From positions 20,069,884 through 20,133,883 of the forward strand of contig NC_081141.1 in the NCBI RefSeq assembly GCF_958295425.1: a stretch of DNA of 64,000 nt, written 5' to 3'. This DNA comes from Solea solea. Its lineage: Eukaryota > Chordata > Actinopteri > Pleuronectiformes > Soleidae. The translations under genes were made by a program, and so were the position numbers. The notes beneath the pieces were generated by a model, which saw only the letters and a program-made list of their open reading frames with translations, was not told where the DNA came from and did no database searches. Shown here in pieces: positions 38,287 through 50,093 of the stretch (the first letter of the stretch is position 1; each line of letters begins with the position of its first letter).

Positions 38287-38964
38287 TCCCCTCTTGTGAA
38301 AGCAGGGACATAGTCAGGAGGATTGAAGTCCTGCTGGCAGTCCTGGCAAACTCTGGGTGGTCCATGTCTGTTTTTTTTGTTTTTGAAATCATTCCATTTC
38401 CTCATCTCTTTACATCACTCAGCCATTACTGTCCTCTGTCAGCCTGTGATAAATGGCCCTAAAGAGTCCATCACATGGCGAGACTGTCTGTCTGTGTCAG
38501 TGTGTGTGCATGCATGTGTGTGTACTCGTATTCGCTGGCATATAAACGCTGGCGCTTATTGAAGCTGCCTTAGAAAAGGCTTTGACTCCATATGAGAAAG
38601 TCTTTATTTAGTAGAGAGGTAACTGATTTATGTGCTGAGCCCTCAGGTGATGACCTGCATGAGCACCTGTGTAGTGTATACAGTATGTTCATGTGTGGCG
38701 CCTTCGCACAGCAAGATGATTTTCAAATGTGCATTACACAGTGTAAAAGACACCTTTAACTTGACCCCCTTTAAGGTTAGTATTTCCCATGAGATGCATC
38801 GTCTCACTCCCTTCTTTCTTTTTTTTTTTTTTTTCATCAAAATGCAGCTGTGCATCAAACCTGTGTGTTTGTTTTTCCACAGTGGGAGTGTGGATCACTG
38901 CAACACAGAGCAGGCTCACATGGTGACACAAAGAAATTCAAGACGGCTATTTTAAAGACCCTGG

Positions 38965-39230
38965 TATACTCGCGCGTCAGGGTCCTGTAGTTTCCCACTT
39001 CACCATCGGGTGGCGGTACAAGCCTGGACGCAGGGAATGGCGCGCATTCCTACAGCTCCCTCGGACGCGTCTGGTTTGAACGGCTCACAGCTGAAAGACC
39101 AGTCGGGGTGTTAGCCGGTTCGTGGGTCACAAGGTCGAGGCTCGGATTGCTATCTTTGCCGATTACTGTTGTTGAAATGGTTTTTCTGCTTGTTGAGCGG
39201 GACTTATGCTCCACCTACTGGTGGGGTGGG
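38965..39230. repeat. CpG-rich block, probable young insertion of unknown family
   Basis: About 265 bp with a markedly higher GC and CpG content than its flanks (for example ACTCGCGCGTCAGGG, GGCGCGCATTCC, GGACGCGTCTGG). It starts directly after AT-rich DNA and ends where the Tc1 remnant begins. No terminal repeats or tRNA-like A/B boxes could be confirmed. It could be part of a larger transposon or an insertion beside one. Confidence 0.4.
39208..39221 (-). promoter_or_regulatory. Weaker CTCF-like motif
   Basis: The minus strand reads CCAGTAGGTGGAGC, fitting the degenerate CTCF pattern CCASYAGRKGGCRS at all but one position (A for C at position 12). It lies at the right end of a CpG-rich block next to a Tc1 remnant and may belong to a repeat. 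Confidence 0.25.
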
Positions 39231-39466
39231 CCTTTATAAGGTATACCTGTTTAACTTCCTCTCAATGCAGACATCTAATCAGTTAATCACATGGCAGCAA
39301 CTCATGATAACCAAGATAACCTGCTGGAGTTCAAACTAAGCATCAGAATGGTGAAGAAAGGTGACTATAGCGACTTCAAACGTGGCGTGGTGATGAGTAT
39401 TTCGTAAACTGCTGATCCACTGGTATTTTCACTCACAACCATCTCTACATTTTGCAGAAAACGGTG
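39231..39466 (+). mobile_element. Tc1-like DNA transposon, 5' fragment
   Basis: The left end (CTTTATAAGGTATACCTG) resembles the terminal repeat of a widespread fish Tc1 family that begins CACTTTATTAGGTACACCTG. The untranslated leader follows (ACATGGCAGCAACTC), then the start of the transposase gene. Everything after the second helix-turn-helix region is missing, including the catalytic DDE domain and the right terminal repeat, so the copy is dead. Confidence 0.75.
39348..39466 (+). pseudogene. Tc1-like transposase, N-terminal remnant
   Basis: The frame starts MVKKGDYSDFKRGVV, resembling the MGKKGDLSDFERGMVV start of the fish Tc1 transposase, an enzyme that cuts and pastes the element at TA sites. 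About seven codons are then lost in frame. It resumes as MSIS, a TAA stop at 39405, then TADPLVFSLTTIS, which corresponds to the helix-turn-helix region ETADLLGFSRTTIS. The catalytic DDE domain is absent. It is an inactive relic. Confidence 0.75.
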
Positions 39467-40032
39467 TTAACATCGTCAGCTGTAGGGATTTGAAAAAGGT
39501 GTTGACAGTGAGACAGCAACCTCCATTAACCCCAAAGTATATAACCACCGCACACCCTGCACTACCTGTCTTGTAACTTTGAAGTGCAAATTTTTTTTTT
39601 TTGTTTTCTATCCTCTTCGTGTCTGCTTTGCTGTCTGCTGCATGCACGCACACACACACACATTAGTAAAACCCTCACTCACTAATGATGACAATGAGGC
39701 AACGAGAGTGTACACAAATCAAAATCCTATGAAAAGATAAAACTCCTGAAAAAAATAAAACCTTTCCTTTTTGACAGACATAATGCATTTCCTTGTAGAA
39801 GACTACCAGATGTTAATAAAGATGCCTCGAGACAAAAAAAGTCATATTTTCACAGTAATAATGTAGAAACCTTCCGGCGGATGTATCCTAAGTTAATTTA
39901 ATGAAGTGTATCTTTGCTTTGTTGAAATTGGAATGTGAGTGATAGACATCCTGGCATTAAAGTTCTGTATAACCTGACAGAAGGAGGAAAATATGACTCA
40001 AAATAACACTAAACAGTATTTTTCACTCCTCT

Positions 40033-40037
<5 letters not shown>

Positions 40038-40072
<35 letters not shown>
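40038..40072. repeat. (TG)n microsatellite
   Basis: About 17 TG units in intron 2. Confidence 0.9.
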
Positions 40073-40074
<2 letters not shown>

Positions 40075-40455
40075 GCAGGAATCTGAATTGGTCACTTTAG
40101 TTTGCAACTGTGGAAATATTCAATGACATCTGAGTGGACTCTCACACAAACAGCCAGAAAGACAAGTGTGCAGATGGACAGTCAGATGGATAAATGGCCG
40201 CCAGTGATAAAGGTGATTAGCTCAGTAGACCACAACCCTCATGGGAAATCACACTACAGTGTGCATACAGTACACACATAAACAATCCTTTGTGTGTTTC
40301 AGAACATCACATACTCTGGCACAACAAATGGAGGCAGGCTCACACGATCCCGCTCCATTTCCCCTTATAAACTCTCCATTTTTCAATCAACTGATCGCTA
40401 ATTCACAAATCTATATCAGTGATCCATTTCAGTTATACTATGCCCCCTTGTTCCA

Positions 40456-41070
40456 TTAGGGCTGGGAATCTTTAGGTGCCTCGTGATTTGATTACGATTA
40501 AGGGGCCACGACTCGATCATAAAACGATTATCGATGCGTCTTCAATTGACAATTCACTTACAATCGGTCTTTGTCTCACTGTGTGATCACCCACCGCTAT
40601 TTCTTTAACAACAGTGCATTAGCAATGAGAAACAAGAGTTTAAAAATGTAAAATGAATCCTGCTTTTTACGTGCAATAGCATCATTAGCACCTGTGTGGC
40701 TCTCATTCATTGCTCTTGTTTTGGAGCACATGTGACATTAGCCTCCAGCCATCGGTGATAAAGAGCTCAGTTGTAGTGACGACAGATGTCCAAGCATCAC
40801 ATGCCGTTTCTATCCTTTCACCCGTGAGGTCGTGACTTCTGTTTTGGTTTTGTTGTTGAGTGTCGCGATCGCCGCTATTTTGGTCTTTGTTATGTGCTCC
40901 CCATAAAGTGTCCAGGTGATGGCGCTCTGCACTTCAGAGTTCCGCCTTTTCGTACCGTCTATTTTACGTTATTCAACATTCAAATAATCGGAAATTGGGA
41001 CATTTGCAAATCGATTCAGAATCGTCCACGTCTGAATCGCGATGCATCAGAGAAGAATCGGATCTTTTTC
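40456..41070 (+). mobile_element. hAT-like element, truncated (TTAGGGCTGGGAATC end)
   Basis: It begins TTAGGGCTGGGAATC followed by GATTTGATTACGATTAA and CGATTATCGATGCGTC. The inner right side has the related GAATCGCGATGCATCAG and GAAGAATCGG. Such ATCG/CGAT-rich termini are typical of a fish hAT group. The expected right terminus is missing; a LINE-tail-like repeat starts about 65 bp later. Confidence 0.45.
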
Positions 41071-41134
41071 TCCATGCATGCTGTTGTACTCTTCTTCATA
41101 CCTATCCAAGAAATGTGCATGTTCATTTCTCTTG

Positions 41135-41245
41135 AATGGACTGGCGACCTGTCCAGGGTTGTACCCCACCTTTCGTCCTGTGTCACCTGGGATTGGCACC
41201 AGCGTTTCACATCATCATGGGTGTTCAATCCCAGTCTCAGTCAGG
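41135..41245 (+). repeat. L2-tail-like dispersed repeat, 3' fragment
   Basis: ATGGACTGGCGACCTGTCCA, GGGTTGTACCCCACCTTTCG and CACCTGGGATTGGCACCAGC match the central-to-3' part of the family. The downstream part has diverged. Confidence 0.6.
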
Positions 41246-41696
41246 CTGGCTAATGTCCCTGTCAATTCAAGCTTTGTTCCTTGATGCCATTACCTTCTTT
41301 TGCCTTATGATTAAAGAAAATGTATGAATAATAATAAAAAAATGAAAATGCAATTATCCTATATCTACAGTATATATCTCTCTCTATCTTTTGCGTTTCC
41401 ATATTTTTTTTGTCTGCATGTTTTGGACCAATTTAAATTTGTAAGAGCTGGCCAGTGGTGCATAGCAGAGATTAAAATAAAAAAGACTTATACTCTAATT
41501 CAGGAATGAATATGCATAAAAAAAAAAATCAGCAACAAGTCCCTGTATTTTTCCTCATATTCTCTGACAAATACACATAGCAGGGATAACGTTCGCCTGA
41601 CAAGCAAGCAGTCGGTGCTGATGTTAGGGCAGACGAATGTCATAGATACCCATGGTGATCAGAAGACCATATGTGTCTCATTAGCACAGATCACAG

Positions 41697-41697
<1 letters not shown>

Positions 41698-41732
<35 letters not shown>
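41698..41732. repeat. (GT)n microsatellite
   Basis: About 17 GT units followed by GTACACGAGAGTGAGTGTG. Confidence 0.9.
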
Positions 41733-41734
<2 letters not shown>

Positions 41735-44039
41735 ACGAGAGTGAGTGTGTGTCAAAATGTATTGACTCAAAATTCAAGCAGGTTTTCAAGGCTGCAGTTT
41801 CAGCTGCTGCATTCAAATGCATTCAACGACATTATCACCCGTAAGCAACTGATTTTTTTCCCCATCCACTTACACTGTATCACTGGAAAATGAAACCATA
41901 CAAAACGTCTGCTTTTGTTTACAGCTTGTGAAATGGCTCAGTAACGCACGACCTTACAACCTGTTTTTAAACTTTGAGTCAGCACCGCCGTCTTTCTCTT
42001 GGGTCATTTTTGATCAAGCAAAAATACAATCCAAGCTTTAACGCATGCACTGCACGTATTAGCAGAGAATCACAATGGCGTTTCCATTCATTATTTCTAC
42101 TCACCATTTCTATGACGCTTCTTTCTCAATCTTAATTGGCAGTGGCATTGGTTACTTTGTGAGGTGCACTCACTTTTTGTTGAAAACAGGCTCATTCCAT
42201 TTGCTCTTGCCCACTACTAATTTGTCTAGTAATGGCTCTGCCCTTGTCTCACCTTTTCCTTTGAAGCAGTTTTAATGTGAAAATGAACCTTAAAAAGAAA
42301 ATGAAAAAGTTCCACTCTGCCAAAGCATGTACTCATGCACTTACCACGGCTCGTTCTGCTGTTTTCGACCCATTAATGCATTAAAACTTCAGACAAACCT
42401 GCTCTTTGAGTCGAGTGCACCCGATTCATAAATACCATGTGCATCTATTTGCGTGGAATGCAAATTAAGCAGAAAATAAAATTGGCCGTGCACGTTGTGA
42501 CTCTGAGTTTATTCTGTTTATGTGAGACTGACAAAAGAGAATCCGGTGAATGGCAGAGTGGTGCAGGAAAACACTGAGCGTTCTCCAGCCCTGTCTGAGT
42601 GGAGCTGTCTGACCTTTCCCTACCACCTGGCCTCTCTCAGTAGCAGGCTGGCACTGATTTGGTTTGATCTCATGCTCGCGCTCTGTCTCTCTGCCATCAT
42701 TTTGACTCCATCCGTCTCATACAGATGGGTCAATACATTTGCCCCGTCGTGTGCCTATTCATGCCAAATAGTAGTCACAAGTGTCCTCTTCTCTTCTACC
42801 ATCTTTTATTGAAAAAAGTGTTGAAAATGGCTCTTTCTCTGTGGTATAGTAAGGATTTATTTATGACACTATTACGTAATGCGTGAAAACACGGCGGTGA
42901 TCACGCAATTTATGACCATGCATGGACAGGCCATAATACAAACAATATACACTGTATTACAACAGTTAAATGACAGTAATTTGTATTACAGCATACATGC
43001 AGTATCTGTGGCCAACTCTAGGCCAATTTATCGAGTACAATTATTGTTCTCTGATGAGATTACAGCCCTGTTTCTCTACTTGATCCATTGCAAACATCAC
43101 ATAGTAATCTGTGCTATGTTCAGTTAGCTGAACCATCACAGATACTTCTAGAAAACAAAGACTGGTTTTGTTTTGTTTTTTTTCCCCCTTGGAAATTGTC
43201 AGGGATCCAATGTTTAAATGTCTTCTTTAGTCTTTTAAACAATCACTGCCATAAGTATTAGCTGAAGCGCTGTGACAAATTGTCTTTGTTGTTGTTTTTT
43301 TTAAGTCACAGTGAAGTGCTTTGTGGATTTAAACTTGAATTAATTTATTTATTGTACACTACAAACTCTACTTTCTTGTTGAAGTAGGTTTTTATTCTTA
43401 CATTTTTGGACTGACACAAATTTTAAACTAGATTTTTTTTCTAGGTCTATCTCTCTCTCTCTCTCTATATATAAAAACATTATATATACATAAAGCTTCA
43501 CTCTGTTCCTGGGCTATACAAAAGTACATAAAGAACAAAAAAACAATTAGGGATAGTATTTAATCTTTACTTCAAGTCCTGCTGGAATGACACAAGTGAA
43601 ATTAAGTTGTAACATTATTGGTCGTATAGTGTATTTATTTACTTATTTAAAAAACAAATTCTACTTGGCTCTTCATGTAAAGGCTCACAACAATAACAAG
43701 CCCTCTTGCTATTGTAATGCTAAATGCTCTCCCCCTTGCAGTTGGCAGTTATTCACAGCAGGAAAAGGCCAAATTGCAGAAGGTACCTTCTTTCTGCCCA
43801 GTTCAGTGTCTGTTCATTTGTGATACCGTAATGTTAGGACACTACAAATACAAATAATGTAGCCAAACAAACAAACCTAAACATGTCACCTGTTATTTTA
43901 ACTCAGGTTGGGTTGTTATTACTAGGATACTCGCTTATAATTTCTAAAAACTAAAGTATTTGTCCATATTTAAACCAATGTGAACCATTGTGATTTCTAG
44001 CAGACAAAGGTCCAGATTGTGATTGCAGCTATAGCCATG

Positions 44040-44600
44040 CACCCTTATGTCCCCGGACTGGATTGGCTTGTACCTGCTGGTTATCGAAGTTGCCACCTCA
44101 GTGAGCAGGCAGCGTTTCAGCTGTGTGTGTGTCCTGCCTGTGTCTGTCCTGTGGCATCGTTACAGTAGCCGTGGACAAATGCAGAGAAGGTGTTCACCTC
44201 CCTGGCATGAGGTTCTCTGTGCCCTTACTCTGTGCTTGCTTGGCACACAGCGGCACCATTCTGGCAGAGGTTAAGCTGTTAATACCATGTTGAGATACAG
44301 CTTTCCTGTCTCCTCGCGGAACTGCTCTAACCCTGAGCAGGGCTGGCACGTTGTGGTCTCTTTTCTGGCAGAGGGCTGAGGATAAGTTTTGCCCACTGGG
44401 GCTCTGGTTCAGCTCAAAGTTGGAGCAGGCTCCAACCAAAAGATCTGTTTTGCTACCTCTCTGGCAGCCTCTCACATCCTCCATGCTCTGTCCGAGGCAG
44501 GTGTCTCTGTGGTCCTACAGATGCCAAGCACAACGGTTATACGCTCGGAAATGACTGTGGCTCATGGGTGTGAAGTTGAAAAGAAGCTTGCAAGTTTGAA
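44040..44600. other. Unidentified GC-richer segment without repeats
   Basis: Balanced base composition and repeat-poor DNA give several overlapping open frames of 60-120 codons on both strands. None resembles a known protein. Splice-like boundaries were not convincing. It is listed so that the stretch is not assumed empty. Confidence 0.2.
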
Positions 44601-44639
44601 TCGTTACCTTTCTTTTTGGACTTTGCATCATCTCTCAAA

Positions 44640-44778
44640 GCTGCTTTACACTAGAGTTCTGCCATTCACCCATTCACCCATTCACTCACACTTTCATACA
44701 GCGCATCTATGTGCAGCACATTTCCTGTCGCTCATCTTTCATACCCTACGCTGACGACAGCCATCAGGAGCAATGTGG
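44640..44778 (+). repeat. Dispersed repeat with (CACCCATT)n start
   Basis: Three CCATTCACCCATTCACTCAC-like units lead into TACAGCGCATCTATGTGCAG, CACATTTCCTGTCGCTCATC, ACGCTGACGACAGCCATCAG and GAGCAATGTGGGGTT. It resembles a fish repeat seen in many introns. Family not named. Confidence 0.4.
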
Positions 44779-44804
44779 GGTTAACCCTACCTGCAGAGAG
44801 AATG

Positions 44805-44820
44805 AATGAATGAATGAATG
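44805..44820. repeat. (GAAT)n microsatellite
   Basis: Four GAAT units following the repeat at 44.7 kb. Confidence 0.8.
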
Positions 44821-45379
44821 ATCACACTGTAACCTGCCTGGATGTTGCTTTTTCCTGCTTTTCATGTTAATTAGAAACAGAAGTTTAGGATTTGAAAGCC
44901 TTGTTTGCATTTTCTTCATGTTTCGTCCTCACCTTTAACTCTTGTGTACACGATGATGCCCTGCAGGTCGCTCGGTTTGGCAGCTGCCTTTTCTGTGATT
45001 CAATGGTGTAGCACTGTTTTGTCTAAGGCTGTGTGAGAACGAGAGTCAGTTGGTAGAGAGCTTTCCTCTTCACTTGTGGGCTCCTTCACCTTTTTTTTTT
45101 TCTCAATTTTATTTCACCAGTCTGTTTTCCCTGTTTTACTTTTCTCCTTTTCTCTGCTCGTCCCCTGTTTCTACCCCCTTAATTTCCCGCTGCTACTCCT
45201 CCATTCTTCATCTGTCGCCCTGTTTATTCACTCCCACTCTCTTCCTTGCTGTCATTTTTGCCTTTCTGTTTTTTGTTCTTTCTGATCTCCTTTTATCTGA
45301 GCTGTCTACATGGTGGGCTGAAAGAGACATAGAAACACATGGGGGACACACACATACTGCATGTACACACACATACACA

Positions 45380-45610
45380 CAGGTTTGTTCAGCTATTCTT
45401 GTTGGGACTCTGTATTGACTTCCATTCATTGAGTAGCCAAACCCAAACCTTAACCATAAACACTTAATGCCTAACCAGATTTCAAATCTTAGCCCTAAAC
45501 TTAACCAGTACCTCATAAATACGGTTCTGCCTCTTTAAGACCAGGTTTAGGACCACTATGAGGAGCACTAGTGTTTATGCCAAAAAGATTTTCTGCACTT
45601 TGCGAGGACA
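45380..45610 (+). repeat. CCTAAC-rich fish dispersed repeat, copy with 5' part
   Basis: After a (CA)-rich stretch: CAGGTTTGTTCAGCTATTCT, ACTTCCATTCATTGAG, CAAACCTTAACCATAAAC, ACTTAATGCCTAACCAG, TTAGCCCTAAACTTAACCAG and TAGTGTTTATGCCAAAAAGA. It is the most complete copy and has the 5' block. Confidence 0.6.
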
Positions 45611-47204
45611 CATAATCCATTCTCTATCTTTATTTTCCCAACCTTAAGTCTTACACCAACCTGCAGTTTAAATGTTTTCTCATAAAGAATACACAGTCCA
45701 CAGACGCTGCCATACTGTTAGGCTTTAAAAGGAAGAGGTTTTTTTTTGGTTTTTTTTCCAGGATGACTCACTCCATACAGTGTTCACTTCCCTCCCTCTG
45801 TTGTGAAACAACAGCCTTCAGAAGCTAAAACCATGGCAACAGCCTCTGCAGCCCTGACTATGGGATCTCTCATGACATCACTTTAGAAACCACAAATAAG
45901 CAGAGCGACGGACATGAGACCATCTCTCTTTCTCCCTCTCTCTCTCTCTTACACTTACACTTAAATTACTCTGAACCTCTCTCAGAATGTCATTTGCTAT
46001 TGATGAAAGACTGGATAAACCTTTTAAAGTATTTGGCTGTAACCTATAGGAGATGGGGTCCCTGCGAAGGCTGGAGAGCAGATGTATTGGCTAATTTATT
46101 CTGCACTGCTGCAGTGTTTAATGTCTTGTTTCTTGTTCATATTATATATCACCGTTTTGTTTAGATGAAATTCTGCACTGGTTGATTAGTCAACAGACGA
46201 TGAATCCTCAGCTGTGGTTCTGTGTCTTTTCCAAGTGCAAGTGAACAGAGGATGAGGGGAGACGGCCCTATTATTAACCAGCCCACGCTGCCACCTGATC
46301 TACAGCTACTCCATTATGTGTTATCATTATATCTCTGTTAGAGTGCTGTGCAACGAAATGAAGAAAAGTGCTTGTCTTTATGTTGAATCTCTACATCAGG
46401 GCACAGCTATACTTTCCTGGCAGTAAACAGCTCAAAGCCTTACTGATAATATAGCCAGTCGGGGTCATATAGCAAGTCATAACAATTATTAGGGTATTTA
46501 TGATATAATATGTCTGTTAGCAGACTGTTAAAGAAAGGGTTAAAGCCATGTTAAGGAGTGAGTGCTATTGTTATAATCAGGTTATCATAACCTGTACACA
46601 GGGAACACTATTTGAGATAATGACACATGACAATAGATAAATAAACTTTTATTTTACTGGTAAAAACAAGTGGCCTTGACATGGAAGATTATGGAATAAA
46701 GTGGAAAGCATATTTTCCCTCCAATTGAGTGTTCATTATCAAGGTCTTTGTGAGAGGTTTCCACCGATTCGAAAGGTGCACGCTTCAATCTGAATTGAGG
46801 GAGAGAAAAAAGGGGGGGGGTGAATAAAGCAGAGATGGTGGTACTTTAAAGTAAGGAGCCTGATGATTGCTTTCACTGGGTTCTGACCCCATGCATTGGT
46901 AAACAGGTGTAGTGCTGGCTCTATTGAACACGCACGCACAGACAAACTGGTGCACTCTCTCATTTTGTTCCTTTTCACTCGGAAAATGCGCACACTCTTT
47001 GAGCCATTTAAGTGTGTTTGCATCTTATTTCCTGCTCGGACCATTTAGAAATGAGTGTTATCTCGTCGATGGGTGAACTGGTCTACGAAGGAATGTGTTG
47101 ACATAATTGGAAATGGACTAACGAATCACAGCACATACATAGATATACGTCCTTTTATCCTTTTATCTCTTTTATTAATTTTTTTTTTAAATGTATTTAT
47201 ATAT

Positions 47205-47362
47205 TTTTTATCTAGAGCGTTAACCACCCTTAATCCTTTCATCACATTGTTTTCTTCCTTTCTATGCATTTTTTATTCTATATGTATAAGCACTTTGTAA
47301 ATGACTGTTTTTAAAAGTGCTATATATAAATAAAGCTTTACTTACTTACTTCCTTACTTACA
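47205..47362 (+). mobile_element. LINE 3' untranslated tail ending in (CTTA)n
   Basis: The sequence reads AAGCACTTTGTAAATGACTG, then AAAAGTGCTATATATAAATAAAGC and a (TTAC)n tail. The 'GCACTTTGT ... AAGTGCTATATAAATAAAG' pattern ending in a short tandem repeat is characteristic of several fish LINE 3' ends. No coding part is kept. Confidence 0.5.
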
Positions 47363-47682
47363 GAGAACCCAACATGTTTTTTTTAGCCCAGCCATCCACA
47401 TAATGAAGTGCTCTGTCACCTGCAATACCCCATCAATTACCAGTGATATGTGTCCCACTGTGAATGCGAGAGGGTCAGTAAATCCAGTAACACCTACTAT
47501 GTGCCCTGAGTGTACGTACAAAAAAACCACATTCAAGTATAAATAAATAAAATGTGATTTAAGTGCAGTGTTTTTTTTTTTTTTGTATTGCTTTAAAATT
47601 GATCATGAATAGAAGTTATTATGTAGCTTTACTACAATTTTTTTATAATTATACTGAGCTCTTGACGACATGGTCAGAACAG

Positions 47683-47952
47683 GGGCCTTTCTGCATGGAG
47701 TTTGCATGTTCTCACCGAGTTTTTGTTTTTTTTGGCTTCTCCAGTTTCCTCTCACAGTCCAAAAACATGCAGATCAGGCAAACTGGACACTCTAAATTTG
47801 CCATAGGTGTGAGTGTGAGAGTGGATGGCTGTCTCTGTGATGGACTGGTGACCCGTCCAGGGTGTCCTCCGCCTTTTCCCCTATGTCAGCTGGGATCAGC
47901 ACCAGTGACCCCCGCGACCTTCATGTGGAGGATAAAGCGGTAGAAGATAGAT
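47683..47952 (+). repeat. L2-tail-like dispersed repeat, longest copy
   Basis: It runs from GGCCTTTCTGCATGGAGTTT and CATGTTCTCACCGAG through CACAGTCCAAAAACATGCAG, ACTCTAAATTTGCCATAGGT, GATGGACTGGTGACCCGTCC and CAGCTGGGATCAGCACCAG to GGATAAAGCGGTAGAAGATA and GATGGATAATG. It is the fullest copy in the window and gives the reference order for the others. Confidence 0.7.
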
Positions 47953-47994
47953 GGATAATGACCTCCCATAGCCCACCTGCGGTACATTCATAAA

Positions 47995-48008
47995 CCACCA
48001 GGGGGCAT
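47995..48008 (+). promoter_or_regulatory. CTCF-like motif
   Basis: CCACCAGGGGGCAT matches the central CTCF motif CCACCAGGGGGCGC except in the last two bases, including the invariant AGGGGGC core. It lies about 40 bp after an L2-tail-like dispersed repeat. It was identified by sequence only. Confidence 0.45.
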
Positions 48009-48589
48009 GGCCTACATGCCTGGAATATCTAAAGTAGGATTTAAAAGCATTATTCAGTAAGGAATGGAGAGAGTAAGAAAGAAAGAAAACAGATATTTAG
48101 TATTCTGGGATTATTTCTTGCTTGGATGTCCACGCCACTATTCACAATGCCAGTTGCTTATATTCTTATTTGAATTATCAACGTATTATTCATAGTGTGT
48201 GCTTAATTTTAAAGCATCCCGTGGTTCTTGATCATGATTTAACTTTTCTGATTGATTTCCTCTCAGGAGTCTTCCTCAGACTCACTTTACTCTGGTTGTT
48301 CCTGCCCGGATGGAGTAAATTGCACTGTCAATATTCTTAAAAGTGCATGGAATCCATGTGAGCCCATGCATGGCCAGTGCGGCGCTCCCTACCATCAAAG
48401 TGAGCCGAGATATAATCAGCCAGGCCTAAGTGGAAACCAAGTGCTGTGCTGCGACACAACTCCACTACTTACTGCAATTAAATTGTGTGATTAAAGACTC
48501 ATAAAGCACAATAAGAGTCGCCTGGATAATGGCAGGCTGCTTCTCAATTTGCTATCAATCTCAATTTGGATGCAACTGGATGGACCTTT

Positions 48590-48870
48590 GGCCAATCAGA
48601 ACAATGAGCTGGATGACACATGCAGAGCGACAGAAAAGTATCGACAAACGTGCTTGGTGTAGTTTTGTAGCAGCGACGACTATCTCGTAACGGCCTCGAA
48701 CGACTTTTGCTCCTTGGCTTACAGCTGCTGTTTGGCGGCTGCCATGTTTGGTGTATGTACGCACAAGCTGCTAGACGTTGCTTCTCTGTCAGCATTGCAT
48801 GCCGCGGGGGGAAAAAAAAATCCCATTTGTGATAGGTTCGAGGCTACAACAACAGTCAAAACACTACTAC
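48590..48870. other. CpG-containing block with CCAAT motif
   Basis: The stretch includes GGCCAATCAGAACAATGAGC, GCGACGACTATCTCGTAACG, GCCTCGAACGACTTTTGC, TTTGGCGGCTGCCATG and GCCGCGGGGGG. It has more CpG than the surrounding intron. It could be a young repeat or a regulatory segment; nothing in the sequence decides between them. Confidence 0.3.
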
Positions 48871-50093
48871 ACAGTATCCGGCGTAAGGCAATGACTTAAT
48901 GTGTTAATAAATACATTGCTGAACACGATTTACCATTAAATTGAAACACATTTCATGTTGTAAAGACTAACTTTGCTTTTGAAATGTTATCACATACCAC
49001 GGGCACTCAATAGGGCATTAAGTTCATATTTTTAACCATAAACAAAATCAAAATATTATTAAGAACCTTAAGGACTCATATAAGATGTGTTTCCTCCTTG
49101 TGACGTGAATCTGCTGCACATTACATTTCCATCAACACATGGCCGTGGTTTTGCAGGGAAGAGTTCCACTTTTGATGAGAGCTTTTAATGGGAGCTGGGT
49201 TTTCATTGTCGCAGTTTAAGATACTATTAACTTAATGTAACAAGTAAACTATCGCCACCTAAATTGATGTACACACAGTAAGAAATGTGTTTACTTTAAT
49301 GACTATGCTGAGCAATGAGCGTGGGGGCAGTGACAACAAGCATGTGTTGATGAGATTATTAAAATTCTCAATTACCCAAACATCTCCCATGCTCTCTCAG
49401 GTGTCTCGATAATTACAAGCCACCGAGTGGAACTATCACAATCTCCTCACTGAAGTGTCCTCGAGCAAGGCACTTAATGTTTCCTAATCATCTCAGGTCC
49501 TGCTCTGTGTTTTAACCTTCCCTGTGCTCAGGCACATTTAACCAAGATCTCTCTGACCGTGAGTGAAGACCTCAAATGGATCTTATGGCTCCTCAAACTG
49601 CCGCCCTTTATGTGACTACCAGTGTGTTTTAAAGAGACTGGGACCTATGGTGAGACTACAGTTAACAGTTTGCCCCCTGCACTGAAAACACTGCAAAAAT
49701 CCCTATTTAAGAGAATTACCCAGCTTTTTTTTAGCAGGAATTTTATACAAACAGCATTTGCCTTGCTTCTTTAGTGTTCATTAAAACAGTACATTAACCT
49801 GCTGTAAGAACCTTTTTGGAGCTGGCGCTTTGCTTTCAGTGCTATGGTCCTGACTTGTAATTACCAAAAGGTGTCCACATTCACATTGTGAAAAAAGTGC
49901 AGGCTGAATGACAGATACTGTACCGAAGTATTATATGGCTGAGCAATTAGGTGCAACGCTGTGTGTGTGTGTTGCTGAAACATAATGGACTTGTCTCTAA
50001 TTTGCATAACATGTCCAATAAATGTTGTCAAGACAGCCTTTGACATAACTCCATAAAAGGAGAGGACTCAAGTATGTGAAGTGTGTTGTCTTA

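Noticed and set aside
39110..39145. tRNA-like B box (GGTTCG / GGTCGAGGCTC) in the CpG-rich block
   Set aside because: No A box at the right distance and the B box is imperfect, so a tRNA or SINE head is not supported.
45829..45842. RFX half-palindrome ACCATGGCAAC
   Set aside because: The left half is not kept; weaker than the 23.7-kb site and likely chance.
49440..49490. SINE-like CTGAAGTGTCCTCGAGCAAG
   Set aside because: Short match only, with no head or tail found.
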